Below, piece after piece: positions 16,086 to 24,680 of a DNA stretch of 64,000 nucleotides. The notes under the pieces were generated by a model, which was not told the DNA's origin, ran no database searches, and saw nothing but the letters and a program-made list of their open reading frames with translations. Where the stretch lies: NCBI RefSeq assembly GCF_940670765.1, contig NZ_CALNVW010000010.1, positions 389,152-453,151 on the forward strand. Reading direction: 5' to 3'. The translations under genes and the position numbers were made by a program. Origin of the DNA: Streptomyces sp. A 4/2 (GTDB lineage: Bacteria; Actinomycetota; Actinomycetes; Streptomycetales; Streptomycetaceae). The stretch's first letter is position 1; each line of letters starts with the position of its first letter.

Positions 16086-16784
16086 CTACTTGCCGGTCGT
16101 GGTGGCGTACCCGAGGTAGTGATGGTCCAGCAGCCACTTCACGTTCAGCCGCTGGCCCTCGCCCGGGTTCAGGAACACCTGGTCGAGCTTGATCTGCTGC
16201 CCGCCGCCGGGCTGCTCGAACCAGGGGGCGATGCCGCCCTGCCACACCCAGAACGGCTTGGTGACCTTGTAGACGTGATAGTCGCAGGGCATCGTGGCGT
16301 CACGGGTGTTGAGGCTCTGCGGGGGCAGCGCCCGCTTGGCGTACGAGTCACCGGCGGGCGCGAGGTACGAACCGTACTCGGAACCGAAGCGGTCCAGACG
16401 CTCGCCGGTGCGGAGCTTCGAAGGCTCCTTGTCCACCTGGCCGTTGACCTCCTTGAACCCGTCGTTCGGCGGGTACTTCCAGCTGCCCGTGTCCGCGGGT
16501 CCCTCCCAGTACTTCGCCAGGAAGGCCGACGGGGACAGCTGCCCGGTCCGCTTGTACCCCTTGAGCAGGGGGCCCACCGGCTTCTCGTGCTTCGTCGGCA
16601 GCCACTGCGGCCCGAGCCGGGAGTCGGCGTGGAACTCCCCGGAGCAGGGGGCGTGCCGCTGCGCGACGGCCGGAGTCCGGTCCGCCTGCTGCGGGGGCGG
16701 CGGAGCGGCGCTCGCAGCAGCGGGAGCCACCACGGTCGCCGCGGTGATGGTGAGCGCGGCGAGAACGGTGCGAATTCGGTTCAC
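16086..16784 (-). CDS. Secreted TNT-domain protein (putative NAD+ glycohydrolase toxin)
   Basis: A 232-residue secreted protein. Residues 1-27 form a Sec signal peptide (MNRIRTVLAALTITAATVV...ASA). The C-terminal half matches the tuberculosis necrotizing toxin (TNT) domain: LDRFGSEYGSYLAP followed by ALPPQSLN, then YHVYKV and a PWFEQPGGGQQ segment that should hold the catalytic glutamine. TNT enzymes hydrolyse NAD+ to nicotinamide and ADP-ribose. Residues 45-130 include CSGEFHADSRLGPQWLP and are a pre-domain found in many actinobacterial stand-alone TNT proteins. It is the first gene of a two-gene operon with a probable immunity protein. Confidence 0.8.
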   Translation of the reverse strand: MNRIRTVLAALTITAATVVAPAAASAAPPPPQQADRTPAVAQRHAPCSGEFHADSRLGPQWLPTKHEKPVGPLLKGYKRTGQLSPSAFLAKYWEGPADTGSWKYPPNDGFKEVNGQVDKEPSKLRTGERLDRFGSEYGSYLAPAGDSYAKRALPPQSLNTRDATMPCDYHVYKVTKPFWVWQGGIAPWFEQPGGGQQIKLDQVFLNPGEGQRLNVKWLLDHHYLGYATTTGK

Positions 16785-17173
16785 TCAAGGTCCCCTTGTG
16801 TACTGAGGCCCGATTGGGCTGTATCACGCAAGGTAGCCGATCGGTCACGTTCTGCGGGGGGCTTTACGACAGGGGGGCGCAATACGGCAGTTGGGCGCGC
16901 TCGCGGGTCGTGCGAGGCTCGGCCGGTTCCGGCGTCCAGGTGCGGTCCCGGGGGGCCGGTGTGGAAGCGTGCGCGGTGGGGCCCGATGCGCGGGGGCGTG
17001 CGCGCCGGATGACCTGACGGAGTGTGTTTTGTCCGCTTTCTGTAACGCGGCGAAGTTTCTCCGGCTGTCCTGCCCGGTGCGGTTCAGAGTGTGGATGTCC
17101 GGCGCAGAGCCGGAAGTTCATCTGCACCATGCGTGGGCCGACCGGCGTACGCATGCCCTGATCTGGGGGTTCC
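16785..17173. other. Divergent intergenic region
   Basis: About 390 bases separating the TNT operon (minus strand) and the lamin-tail protein (plus strand). It must hold both promoters. No open frame with convincing coding character and no clear dyad was found. Confidence 0.4.
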
Positions 17174-17653
17174 ATGTCGTCTTTGTCTTCGGGTTCCCGT
17201 CTCGCCGCAGTTGTGCTGGCCTCCGGGGCCCTGCTCGCCGCCGCCTTCCCGGCAGCGGCGACCGGCCATCACCACAACCACCCCGCACCGCACCCCGAGC
17301 GGTCCGTGGTCGCGCTCGGCGCCGTCCACTTCAACGGTCCGGGTCGTGGCCACCGCCCCGGCCAGGGCCTGGACGCCGAGTGGGTCACGGTCACGAACAA
17401 CTCCCGCAGGCCGGTGGAGCTGAAGGGCTGGACGCTGAGCGACGCGCAGCACCACTCCTACCGCTTCCACGCGCTGCGTCTCGGTGCCCACAAGTCGGTG
17501 AAGGTCCACACCGGCACCGGCCGTGACAACGGGCGCGACGTCTACCAGAACCGGCACGCCTCGATCTGGGACCGGGCCGGGGACACCGCGACCCTGCGCA
17601 ACGCGCGCGGCCGGATCACGGACACCGAGAGCTGGGGGCGCCATCACCGCTGA
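17174..17653 (+). CDS. Secreted lamin-tail-domain (LTD) protein
   Basis: A 159-residue exported protein. The signal peptide spans about 30 residues (SGSRLAAVVLASGALLAAAFPAAA), followed by a His/Pro-rich stretch (GHHHNHPAPHPE). Then a complete lamin-tail immunoglobulin-like domain is visible: LDAEWVTVTNNSRRPVELKGWTLSD, FHALRLGAHKSVKVHTGTG, IWDRAGDTATLRNARGRITDTESW. Such domains occur in secreted actinobacterial proteins of unknown, possibly adhesive, role. No partner gene is attached. Confidence 0.8.
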   Translation: MSSLSSGSRLAAVVLASGALLAAAFPAAATGHHHNHPAPHPERSVVALGAVHFNGPGRGHRPGQGLDAEWVTVTNNSRRPVELKGWTLSDAQHHSYRFHALRLGAHKSVKVHTGTGRDNGRDVYQNRHASIWDRAGDTATLRNARGRITDTESWGRHHR

Positions 17654-17680
17654 CCGTCGAGGTGACATGAGGTGACATCG

Positions 17681-17712
17681 GTGCGCCACGAGTGGTCCCG
17701 CTCGTGGCGCAC
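17681..17712 (+). terminator. Hairpin after lamin-tail gene
   Basis: A perfect 12-bp stem (GTGCGCCACGAG and complement) with an 8-base loop, 28 bases beyond the stop. The rest of the 310-base gap to the sigma gene (17713-17962) contains a second GGCCCCGG-type inverted pair near 17767-17799 and no gene. Confidence 0.75.
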
Positions 17713-17962
17713 TGCTGTGCCGCCACGGGGAATTCCACCGGCGATGTCCGGGACCGGGAGACGACCGGGGCCGCCACCCCCCACAGGAGAGGCCCCGGTC
17801 GCCGTCCGCGGGAGCCGCGGAACGGTCCCGTATACCTTTCAGCGCCGGGCGTGCGTTTTCTGTCACACCGCGCAGAGTCAGTGAGCTGTTGCTGGTTGTA
17901 CAAGTCGTGGACGAAGGCCGGGCGAGGCCGTAGCGTGACGGATCGCGCGAGGCAGCGCGGCA

Positions 17963-18682
17963 GTGGCGACCAGCTGCGGATCGGGGAGCAGTGCGGCGGG
18001 ACGGGTTGAGGAAGTGCTGGGGGACGACGCGGGGCTGACCGCCGCGGTGCTCGCGGCGCAGGACGGGGACGAAGACGCCTTCCGGACTGTGTACCGCGCC
18101 GTGCACCCGCGGCTGCTCGGCTATGTACGGACACTGGTCGGCGACCCGGACGCCGAGGACGTCGCTTCGGAGGCGTGGCTGCAGATCGCCCGCGACCTGC
18201 AGCGGTTCAGTGGTGACGCGGACCGGTTCCGCGGCTGGGCGGCGCGCATAGCCCGTAACCGCGCGCTGGACCATATACGGATGCGGGGCAGGCGCCCCGC
18301 CACCGGCGGTGACGAGTCCGAACTCGCGGGGGAGCCCGGCGATGCGGACACCGCGGGCGAGGCCATCGAAGCCCTGGCCACCGGCCGGACGATGCGGCTC
18401 ATCGCCCAGCTCCCGCAGGACCAGGCCGAGGCGGTCGTCCTGCGGGTCGTCGTCGGGCTCGACGCCAAGACCGCGGCCAGGACGCTCGGCAAGCGGCCCG
18501 GCGCGGTGCGGACCGCCGCGCACCGCGGACTGAAGCGGCTCGCCGAACTCCTGGGCCCGGACGCCGACCCGCACGGACCCGACGGCGCGTCCGTGGGCAT
18601 CGCCGAGCGCCCCCCGCGCGAGGGCGCGGCGGCCGCGGTCGGTGTGACGCATTCGCGTCCGTGGACGCAGAAGGACATGTGA
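17963..18682 (+). CDS. ECF-type RNA polymerase sigma factor
   Basis: Up to 239 residues. Region 2 is LLGYVRTLVGDPDAEDVASEAWLQIARDLQRFSGDADRFRGWAARIARNRALDHIRMRGRR; region 4 is MRLIAQLPQDQAEAVVLRVVVGLDAKTAARTLGKRPGAVRTAAHRGLKRLAELLG. A 45-residue C-terminal tail follows. It should direct RNA polymerase to a small regulon. The GTG at 17963 has GAGG upstream; a second GTG at 18014, close behind TTGAGGAA, may be the true start. The stop overlaps the next ATG (TGATG), so the following membrane protein is probably its cognate regulator. Confidence 0.85.
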   Translation: MATSCGSGSSAAGRVEEVLGDDAGLTAAVLAAQDGDEDAFRTVYRAVHPRLLGYVRTLVGDPDAEDVASEAWLQIARDLQRFSGDADRFRGWAARIARNRALDHIRMRGRRPATGGDESELAGEPGDADTAGEAIEALATGRTMRLIAQLPQDQAEAVVLRVVVGLDAKTAARTLGKRPGAVRTAAHRGLKRLAELLGPDADPHGPDGASVGIAERPPREGAAAAVGVTHSRPWTQKDM

Positions 18683-19698
18683 TGGCCGACGAGCGGTGTG
18701 AATGGCTTGACAAGGACACTGCGGAGCGATTGCTGCGCGGTGAGCCGGTCGGTGCCGTCGACGATCAGGCAAGGGCGCGGGCCGCGCGGCTGTATGCCGC
18801 GCTGGACAGTGCGGCCCGGCCGGCCATGTACCCCGAGATCGGTGAACTCCCCGGTGAGAAGGGTGCGTTGGAGGCGTTCCGGCTGGCCAGGGACGAGTCG
18901 GGGACGCTGGGGCGGGTACGGCTCGGTTCAGCGGCCGGGGTCGGGACCGGGGCCGGGGCCGGCGGGCGGTTGCGCGGACCTGTGCGGTTCAGCATCGCCG
19001 CCGTGGTGGCCGGATGTGCGCTGAGCGGGGTCGCGGTCGCCGCGGGGACGGGCCTGCTGCCCTCGCCCTTCGGCCGCAGCGAACCCATGCCCGCCTCCTC
19101 GGTGTCCGGGGTCGCGACACCCAGCCCGCTCATCTCCGAATCGCCGACGGACGACGCCACGGGTGCGTCGCCGGGCCCCGGGACCGGCTCACCGGCCGAC
19201 GACGCCCCCGACGGCCGGACCGCGCCGCCCGCCGGACACGAGGACGACGACGGCGAGCACAGCGGGAACACCGACCGGGCCGAGGGCGCGGGCAAGGGTC
19301 TTGGCACAGGCGGCAAGGGCAAGGCGAACGGTAAGGGCAGCGGCAAGGCCGACGGCAAGGACAAGTGGGCACCCGCCGGCGGTAACAACCACACCTCCGG
19401 GGACGTCTACCGCAGGCTCGCTGCGGCCTGCCGCGACTACCGCGCGGGACACGTCGACAGCGAGCGCAGGCGGAGACTGGAGTCGGAGGCCCGCGGGGCG
19501 GAGAAGGTCGCGAAGTTCTGCGACCGGCTGCTGGGCCCCGGCCGCGGACCCGACCACCCCATTTCCTACGTGCCGGCGCCGCCCCTCTCCTCCGCGAGCC
19601 CCGCTCCGTCACCCTCGCCCTCGGTCAGCCTTCCGGTGACACCCCAGCCGGGTGACGGAGGCGGCGGGAAGGCCTCGGCGGGCTCGAGCGACTCGTAG
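18682..19698 (+). CDS. Single-pass membrane protein coupled to sigma factor (putative anti-sigma)
   Basis: A 338-residue protein, starting within the stop codon of the sigma gene. The N-terminal cytosolic 100 residues start with CEWLDKDTAERLLRGEPV, unlike a zinc anti-sigma domain. One helix (VRFSIAAVVAGCALSGVAVAAGTGLL) spans the membrane. The external part is low complexity (Pro/Ser/Asp then Gly/Lys runs), then a short helical block with YRRLAAACRDYRAGHVDSERRRRLESEARGAEKVAKFCDRLL and a Pro/Ser tail. Position and coupling suggest sigma regulation; the sequence alone does not prove it. Confidence 0.65.
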   Translation: MADERCEWLDKDTAERLLRGEPVGAVDDQARARAARLYAALDSAARPAMYPEIGELPGEKGALEAFRLARDESGTLGRVRLGSAAGVGTGAGAGGRLRGPVRFSIAAVVAGCALSGVAVAAGTGLLPSPFGRSEPMPASSVSGVATPSPLISESPTDDATGASPGPGTGSPADDAPDGRTAPPAGHEDDDGEHSGNTDRAEGAGKGLGTGGKGKANGKGSGKADGKDKWAPAGGNNHTSGDVYRRLAAACRDYRAGHVDSERRRRLESEARGAEKVAKFCDRLLGPGRGPDHPISYVPAPPLSSASPAPSPSPSVSLPVTPQPGDGGGGKASAGSSDS

Positions 19699-19913
19699 GC
19701 GCGCGGAGCTTGTCCGGCGGATCAGCGCCGGACGGGACCCGGGTGTGACACTTTCCGAGCGTCCGGCGCAGTACAGAGTGAGCCGACTGGTCATCGGCCG
19801 CGTGTGAGCCGGGGTTCCCCCCGTACCTTCGGCTCCGCGCAACCGGCGCGGGTGGGTTACGTTCCCCCGGACCCACCCGCGCCCCCAACTCCTCCGGCTC
19901 CTCCGGGCGCTCC
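19699..19913. other. Convergent intergenic region
   Basis: About 215 bases between two convergent genes. It contains a GGCGCGGGTGGGTTACGTTCCCCCGGACCCACCCGCGCC-like inverted arrangement near 19846-19884 (GGCGCGGGTGGGT paired with ACCCACCCGCGCC), which can act as a terminator for either strand. Confidence 0.5.
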
Positions 19914-20804
19914 TCACCTGTAGACGACGACCTTGTCGCCGGTCCGCACCTGGTCGAAGAGCGACGCGATCTTCGCCTCGTCCCGGACGTTGACGCAGCC
20001 GTGCGAGGCGCCGTTGTAGCCGCGCGCCGCGAAGTCCGACGAGTAGTGCACCGCTTGGCCGCCGCTGAAGAACATCGCGTACGGCATGGCCGTGTGGTAG
20101 ATCGTCGAGACGTGGTGCCTGCTCTTGAAGTCGACGTGGAAGGTGCCTTCGCGGGTCGGCGTGTACTGCGAGCCGAAGCGCACATCCATCGTCGAGAGCA
20201 CCTTGCCGTCGTTGACCCAGCTCAGGCTGCGGCTGGTCTTGCTGATGCAGAGCACCCGGCCCTTCAGGCAGCGCGGATCGAGCTTGGCCGGATGAACGCT
20301 GCCCTTCGTGCCGTTCAGCTCGTCGCGCGTCGGGGTCCGGGTCATCGTCAGCAGCTTCTGCCAGGTGACGGTGTCCGTGGCGCCGGTGGCGGCGAGGCCC
20401 CGTTTGTCCTGGAAGCCCTTGACCGCGGCGGCGGTCACCGGTCCGTACGTCCCCGTCGGCGTCCCGCCGAACCAGGCGATCTGCCGCAGCCTGGCCTGGA
20501 GTTCGCGCACCTGCTTGCCGGTGGCGCCGCTCGCCATCAGCGTCCTGCCGGGCGGGGGCGGCGTGGGCTTCGCGGGCGTCCCGGACGTCTCGGACGCTGA
20601 TGGGGTGGGTCTCGGCTTGGGTGCGGCGCTGCCCGGCGAGCGGGTGGCCGGGGCGTCCGGTGACCCGGAAGCCGTGGTCCGGCCCGCACCCCCGGGTTTC
20701 CCGTCGCCCGCGTCCGCCGTCTTCGCCGTCTCCACGGAACAGCTCGCCGTCACGGCCACCACCGCCGCAGCGGCAACTGCTCTGCACAGCAACATCTTCT
20801 GCAT
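19914..20804 (-). CDS. L,D-transpeptidase lipoprotein with peptidoglycan-binding domain
   Basis: A 296-residue cell-wall enzyme. A lipoprotein signal (VAVTASC, C22) leads to a Pro/Ser/Thr-rich spacer, a peptidoglycan-binding domain (GATGKQVRELQARLRQIAWFGGTPTGTYGPVTAAAVKGFQ) and a YkuD catalytic domain with SHGCVNVR (H268, C270). It should form 3-3 cross-links or attach proteins to stem peptides. It stands alone and has a second, non-lipoprotein paralogue at 53148-53846. Confidence 0.9.
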   Translation of the reverse strand: MQKMLLCRAVAAAAVVAVTASCSVETAKTADAGDGKPGGAGRTTASGSPDAPATRSPGSAAPKPRPTPSASETSGTPAKPTPPPPGRTLMASGATGKQVRELQARLRQIAWFGGTPTGTYGPVTAAAVKGFQDKRGLAATGATDTVTWQKLLTMTRTPTRDELNGTKGSVHPAKLDPRCLKGRVLCISKTSRSLSWVNDGKVLSTMDVRFGSQYTPTREGTFHVDFKSRHHVSTIYHTAMPYAMFFSGGQAVHYSSDFAARGYNGASHGCVNVRDEAKIASLFDQVRTGDKVVVYR

Positions 20805-21045
20805 CTACGCCCCCTCGTCTCTCCGGTGCCACTCGGGCCACTCGGCGCCACTCGGCGCTCCTGGTGTTCCTGGTGTTCCCTGGGACTGATTCCCGCTCCG
20901 GGCGGTTGCGAAAGCCAGGAGAAGGCCACGGCTGTGAGCAAGGTCCCAGCGTGTGCGACTCCACCCGCCGCACACCCCCCGCTACAGTCCGTCGCGAGGA
21001 CCGGGACCTACCAACAGGTAACTTCTCAGCGGGAGGCAGCAGCAG
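20805..21045. other. Divergent intergenic region with short repeats
   Basis: About 240 bases between the L,D-transpeptidase and mutase genes. Contains short direct repeats (CCACTCGGCG and CTGGTGTTCC, two copies each near 20840-20880). Promoters for both genes must lie here; no B12 riboswitch features were seen ahead of the mutase. Confidence 0.45.
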
Positions 21046-22644
21046 ATGGCGAGCGAAACCGGCAGTGACCGGCTGACCGAGAGCGGGTTCGCGATCGAGC
21101 CGGTGTACGGACCGGACGCCCAGGACGGCTGGGACCCCGCCGCGAAACTGGGCGAGCCCGGCGCGTACCCCTACACCCGGGGCGTCTACCCGTCGATGTA
21201 CACCGGCCGGCCGTGGACCATGCGCCAGTACGCCGGGTTCGGCACGGCCGTGGAGTCCAACGCCCGCTACAAGCAGCTCATCGCCAACGGCACCATGGGC
21301 CTCTCCGTCGCCTTCGACCTGCCCACGCAGATGGGCCACGACAGCGACGCCCCGATCGCGTCGGGCGAGGTCGGCAAGGTCGGGGTCGCCATCGACTCGC
21401 TCGACGACATGCGGGTGCTGTTCGACGGGATCCCGCTGGACAAGGTCTCCACCTCGATGACCATCAACGCCCCCGCCGCGCTGCTCCTGCTGATGTACCA
21501 ACTGGTCGGCGAGGAGCAGGGCGTACCGGCCGACCGGATCACCGGGACCGTCCAGAACGACGTGCTGAAGGAGTACATCGCGCGCGGCACGTACATCTTC
21601 CCGCCCAAGCCCTCGCTGCGGCTGATCGCGGACATCTTCCAGTACTGCCGCGCAGAGATCCCCAAGTGGAACACCATCTCGATCTCCGGCTACCACATGG
21701 CCGAGGCGGGTGCCACGCCCGCGCAGGAGATCGCCTTCACGCTGGCCGACGGCATCGAGTACGTACGGACCGCCGTCGCGGCCGGGATGGAGGTGGACGA
21801 CTTCGCGCCCCGGCTCTCCTTCTTCTTCGTCTCGCGCACGACGATCCTCGAAGAAGTCGCCAAGTTCCGTGCGGCGAGGCGGATCTGGGCCCGCGTGATG
21901 CGCGAGGAGTTCGGCGCGAGGAACCCCAAGTCGCTGATGCTGCGCTTCCACACCCAGACCGCGGGCGTCCAGCTCACGGCCCAGCAGCCCGAGGTCAATC
22001 TGGTGCGGGTGGCCGTGCAGGGACTGGCCGCCGTCCTCGGCGGTACGCAGTCGCTGCACACCAACTCCTTCGACGAGGCCATCGCGCTGCCCACCGACAA
22101 GTCGGCCCGCCTCGCGCTGCGCACCCAGCAGGTCCTCGCCTACGAGACGGACGTCACCGCCACCGTCGACCCGTTCGCGGGCTCGTACGTGGTGGAGAAG
22201 CTGACGGACGACGTCGAGGAGGCCGCCCTGGCGCTGATGGAGCGGGTCGAGGACATGGGCGGTGCGGTGGCCGCCATCGAGAACGGCTTCCAGAAGGGCG
22301 AGATCGAGCGCAGCGCGTACCGCATCGCCCAGCAGACCGACAGCGGTGAGCGGGTCGTGGTCGGCGTCAACCGCTACCAGCTGGACGCGGAGGAACCGTA
22401 CGAACCGCTGCGCGTGGACCCGACGATCGAGGCCCAGCAGGCCGCCCGGCTGGCGGCGCTCCGCGCGGACCGGGACCAGCCCGCGGTCGACACGGCGCTC
22501 GCCGCGCTGCGGGAGGCGGCCGGGGGTACGGAGAACGTGCTGTACCCGATGAAGGAGGCGCTCAGGGCGCGGGCCACGGTCGGCGAGGTCTGCGACGCGC
22601 TGCGCGAGGTGTGGGGGACGTACGTGCCGACCGACGTGTTCTGA
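21046..22644 (+). CDS. Acyl-CoA mutase large subunit (methylmalonyl-CoA mutase family)
   Basis: A 532-residue substrate-binding barrel of a B12-dependent CoA-ester mutase. Conserved blocks include [51 protein letters not shown] and [11 protein letters not shown]. The tyrosine in RQY and the arginine in PSLR sit where methylmalonyl-CoA mutase has Tyr89 and Arg207, whereas isobutyryl-CoA mutase has Phe and Gln, as I recall. This favours a dicarboxyl substrate, but related mutases vary. The protein ends at the barrel; the C-terminal cobalamin domain (DxHxxG) is absent, so a separate small subunit must be supplied from elsewhere. GGGAGG precedes the ATG. Confidence 0.88.
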   Translation: MASETGSDRLTESGFAIEPVYGPDAQDGWDPAAKLGEPGAYPYTRGVYPSMYTGRPWTMRQYAGFGTAVESNARYKQLIANGTMGLSVAFDLPTQMGHDSDAPIASGEVGKVGVAIDSLDDMRVLFDGIPLDKVSTSMTINAPAALLLLMYQLVGEEQGVPADRITGTVQNDVLKEYIARGTYIFPPKPSLRLIADIFQYCRAEIPKWNTISISGYHMAEAGATPAQEIAFTLADGIEYVRTAVAAGMEVDDFAPRLSFFFVSRTTILEEVAKFRAARRIWARVMREEFGARNPKSLMLRFHTQTAGVQLTAQQPEVNLVRVAVQGLAAVLGGTQSLHTNSFDEAIALPTDKSARLALRTQQVLAYETDVTATVDPFAGSYVVEKLTDDVEEAALALMERVEDMGGAVAAIENGFQKGEIERSAYRIAQQTDSGERVVVGVNRYQLDAEEPYEPLRVDPTIEAQQAARLAALRADRDQPAVDTALAALREAAGGTENVLYPMKEALRARATVGEVCDALREVWGTYVPTDVF

Positions 22645-22778
22645 CGGGCTGTTCCGGAGCGGGGGCGGGGCCCGGGGCGAGACCGGAAGGAGGCCGGAAG
22701 CGAGGGCCGGAGGAGAGGCCGGGGTCCATCGTTCGCACGCCGGGACCGGATGTCGTACCCGCGTGCGAGACTCGGTCC

Positions 22779-23504
22779 ATGCTCGGCGTCACTGATCTCC
22801 CGACCTACCTCGCCGGCCTGGTGCTGATCGTTCTGCTGCCGGGCCCCAACTCGCTGTACGTACTCTCCGTTGCGGCCCGGCGCGGGGTGCGCACCGGCTA
22901 CCGGGCGGCGGCCGGGGTCTTCTGCGGGGACACCGTCCTGATGACCCTCTCCGCGGCGGGGGTCGCCTCGCTGCTCCAGGGCAACGCGCTGCTGTTCGGC
23001 ATGGTGAAGTACGCGGGCGCCGGGTACCTCACCTACCTGGCGGTCGGCATGATCCGGACGGCCCGGTCGCTCTGGCGCGACCGGCAGGAGCGCGCCGAGC
23101 GTTCGGCGGACGGGGCGCCGGAGAGGGCCGCTGCCGAAAGCCCCGCGGGCTCGGCAGGTCCCGCGGGTTCCGCGGGCTCCGCGGCTCCGGAGGGCTCCGT
23201 GGCGGAACGTCCTTTCCGCCGGGCCCTGGTGGTCAGTCTGTTCAACCCGAAGGCGATCCTCTTCTTCATCTCCTTCTTCGTGCAGTTCGTCGACCCGCAC
23301 TACGCCTATCCGGCGCTCTCCTTCATGGTCCTGGGCGCGCTGGCCCAGATCGCGAGCTTCCTCTACCTCACCCTGCTGATATTCAGCGGCACCCGGCTCT
23401 CGGCGGCCTTCCGCCGCCGCAGGCGCCTCTCGGCGGGCATGACGACCGCCGCCGGTGCGCTCTTCCTGGGCTTCGCGGTGAAGCTCTCGCTCAGCAGCGT
23501 GTGA
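22779..23504 (+). CDS. LysE/RhtB-family amino acid exporter
   Basis: A 241-residue membrane transporter with six hydrophobic segments. Family motifs are LLPGPNSLYVLSVAARRGVRTGYRAAAGVFCGD (N-terminal) and FNPKAILFFISFFVQFV. A central loop of about 40 Ala/Gly/Ser/Pro residues built from near-repeats (AGPAGSAGSAAPEG) is longer than usual. The last nine codons lie in a 30-bp sequence that is exactly repeated 6.1 kb downstream at the far edge of an island, so the island junction falls at this gene's stop codon while leaving the protein intact. Confidence 0.88.
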   Translation: MLGVTDLPTYLAGLVLIVLLPGPNSLYVLSVAARRGVRTGYRAAAGVFCGDTVLMTLSAAGVASLLQGNALLFGMVKYAGAGYLTYLAVGMIRTARSLWRDRQERAERSADGAPERAAAESPAGSAGPAGSAGSAAPEGSVAERPFRRALVVSLFNPKAILFFISFFVQFVDPHYAYPALSFMVLGALAQIASFLYLTLLIFSGTRLSAAFRRRRRLSAGMTTAAGALFLGFAVKLSLSSV

Positions 23505-23507
23505 GGT
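23478..23507. repeat. 30-bp direct repeat, left copy (island boundary)
   Basis: Begins GTGAAGCTCTCGCTC and ends AGCGTGTGAGGT. It is identical over 30 bases to 29613-29642. It encodes the last nine codons and stop of the LysE gene. The bases beyond both ends differ from the right copy. Confidence 0.9.
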
Positions 23508-23588
23508 TGCCGGGCGTATTGCGCCTGAAGCGACGGTGAAGCAAATGTCAGCGTCCTCGCCCGGCTTGGGCAGGGGGCGCGAGTTCAT

Positions 23589-24680
23589 TCATTCAGTGGG
23601 CAGGGCCCAGGAAGGGCCTTCAGGCTCCCGGTACCAGACGCGCTGACCTTCCGACGTGATCGTGAGACCGAATTCCTCTCGGGCCGGAGCGCCCTCCGGG
23701 AAGACGGAGGCCAGTTCTTCCACCTTGTCCCAGAGTCGCTGGGGGCCGATTTGCCGGACCTTCCCCGATACGTGGGCCGTGGCTGTGGACCCGTCCTCTG
23801 TCCACAGCCCGACGCCGGTCAGCTCGCCCGACTCGTCCCGCCAGGAACACGAGTTGTACCCGGGCAACGCGAGGGACAACGGGAACTTCAGCCGGTCGAG
23901 CACATCCGCGGCAGGTACATCGGTGGCCGTGCCGGTCGCCTGGGCCTCCAGCCCCGCGAAGTCAGGTCCACTGGCAGCGGGGGTCCGGCGCGGCATGAAG
24001 AACGCAGGCACGGACAGGAAACGTCCTGATGCCTCGCCCTTGCCCGCGACGACGACCTTGACGACACCGAATCCGATCGGCGCGACGATGACTGACCCTT
24101 CGCGGGTCTGGCCCAGCAGAGCGGGAGGAATGCAGTGAAGGCTGGCGGTAGCGATGATGCGGTCATAGGGTGCTCGGGCTGGATAGCCTTCCGCACCGTC
24201 CCCGGCAAACACGAAGGGGCGGTACGCCCCCTTCGCCAGGCGCTTCCGAGCGAGGTGGACGAGATCGGGGTCGACGTCCACGCTCACGACGTTGTCACTT
24301 CCCAGGAATGACGAGGCCAGGGCCGAGTTGTACCCGGTACCGAGGCCCAACTCGTAGAGCTGGTGACCGGGCTTTGCGTCAAGGGCGTCGAGCATGGCCA
24401 ACATCAGGCTGGGCTGGCTGGATGACGAAGTAGGGATGCCACGCTCGTCCAGTTGTGTGGTCAGCGCGGTGTCCGAGTACACGGTCTCCCAGTAGCCCGG
24501 ATCTCCACTGGAGACCTCCTGCCACCGGCCTTGCCCGTCCTGCCGGTAGAAGTCCGGGACGTAGTGTTCCCGCGGTACCTCGGCAAACGCTGCCAGCCAT
24601 GGGCTCTGTCGCTCTTCACCGAGGGAGGCAGCGAACTTGACGCGCAGTACGGCCGGTGAGGGGTCGTTCGTCCGGGTCAT
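23589..24680 (-). CDS. tgmC: PIMT-like O-methyltransferase of an ATP-grasp RiPP (graspetide) system
   Basis: A 363-residue SAM-dependent methyltransferase of the L-isoaspartyl methyltransferase family. PIMT elements are visible: SSSSQPSLMLAML (84-96) and the SAM loop ELGLGTGYNSA (110-120), then VSVDVDPDLVHLARKRL. The C-terminal 140 residues (SVPAFFMPRR onward) are an extension typical of enzymes paired with ATP-grasp peptide ligases. In characterised relatives this enzyme methylates an aspartate of the cross-linked peptide, leading to an aspartimide. Its ATG overlaps the ligase stop by 4 bases, so precursor, ligase and methyltransferase are coupled. Confidence 0.85.
   Translation of the reverse strand: MTRTNDPSPAVLRVKFAASLGEERQSPWLAAFAEVPREHYVPDFYRQDGQGRWQEVSSGDPGYWETVYSDTALTTQLDERGIPTSSSSQPSLMLAMLDALDAKPGHQLYELGLGTGYNSALASSFLGSDNVVSVDVDPDLVHLARKRLAKGAYRPFVFAGDGAEGYPARAPYDRIIATASLHCIPPALLGQTREGSVIVAPIGFGVVKVVVAGKGEASGRFLSVPAFFMPRRTPAASGPDFAGLEAQATGTATDVPAADVLDRLKFPLSLALPGYNSCSWRDESGELTGVGLWTEDGSTATAHVSGKVRQIGPQRLWDKVEELASVFPEGAPAREEFGLTITSEGQRVWYREPEGPSWALPTE

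Noticed and set aside
19609..22059. 816-codon open frame on the minus strand across the L,D-transpeptidase and mutase
   Set aside because: It runs through two genes with clear families in other frames and consists of Arg/Gly/His-rich low complexity.
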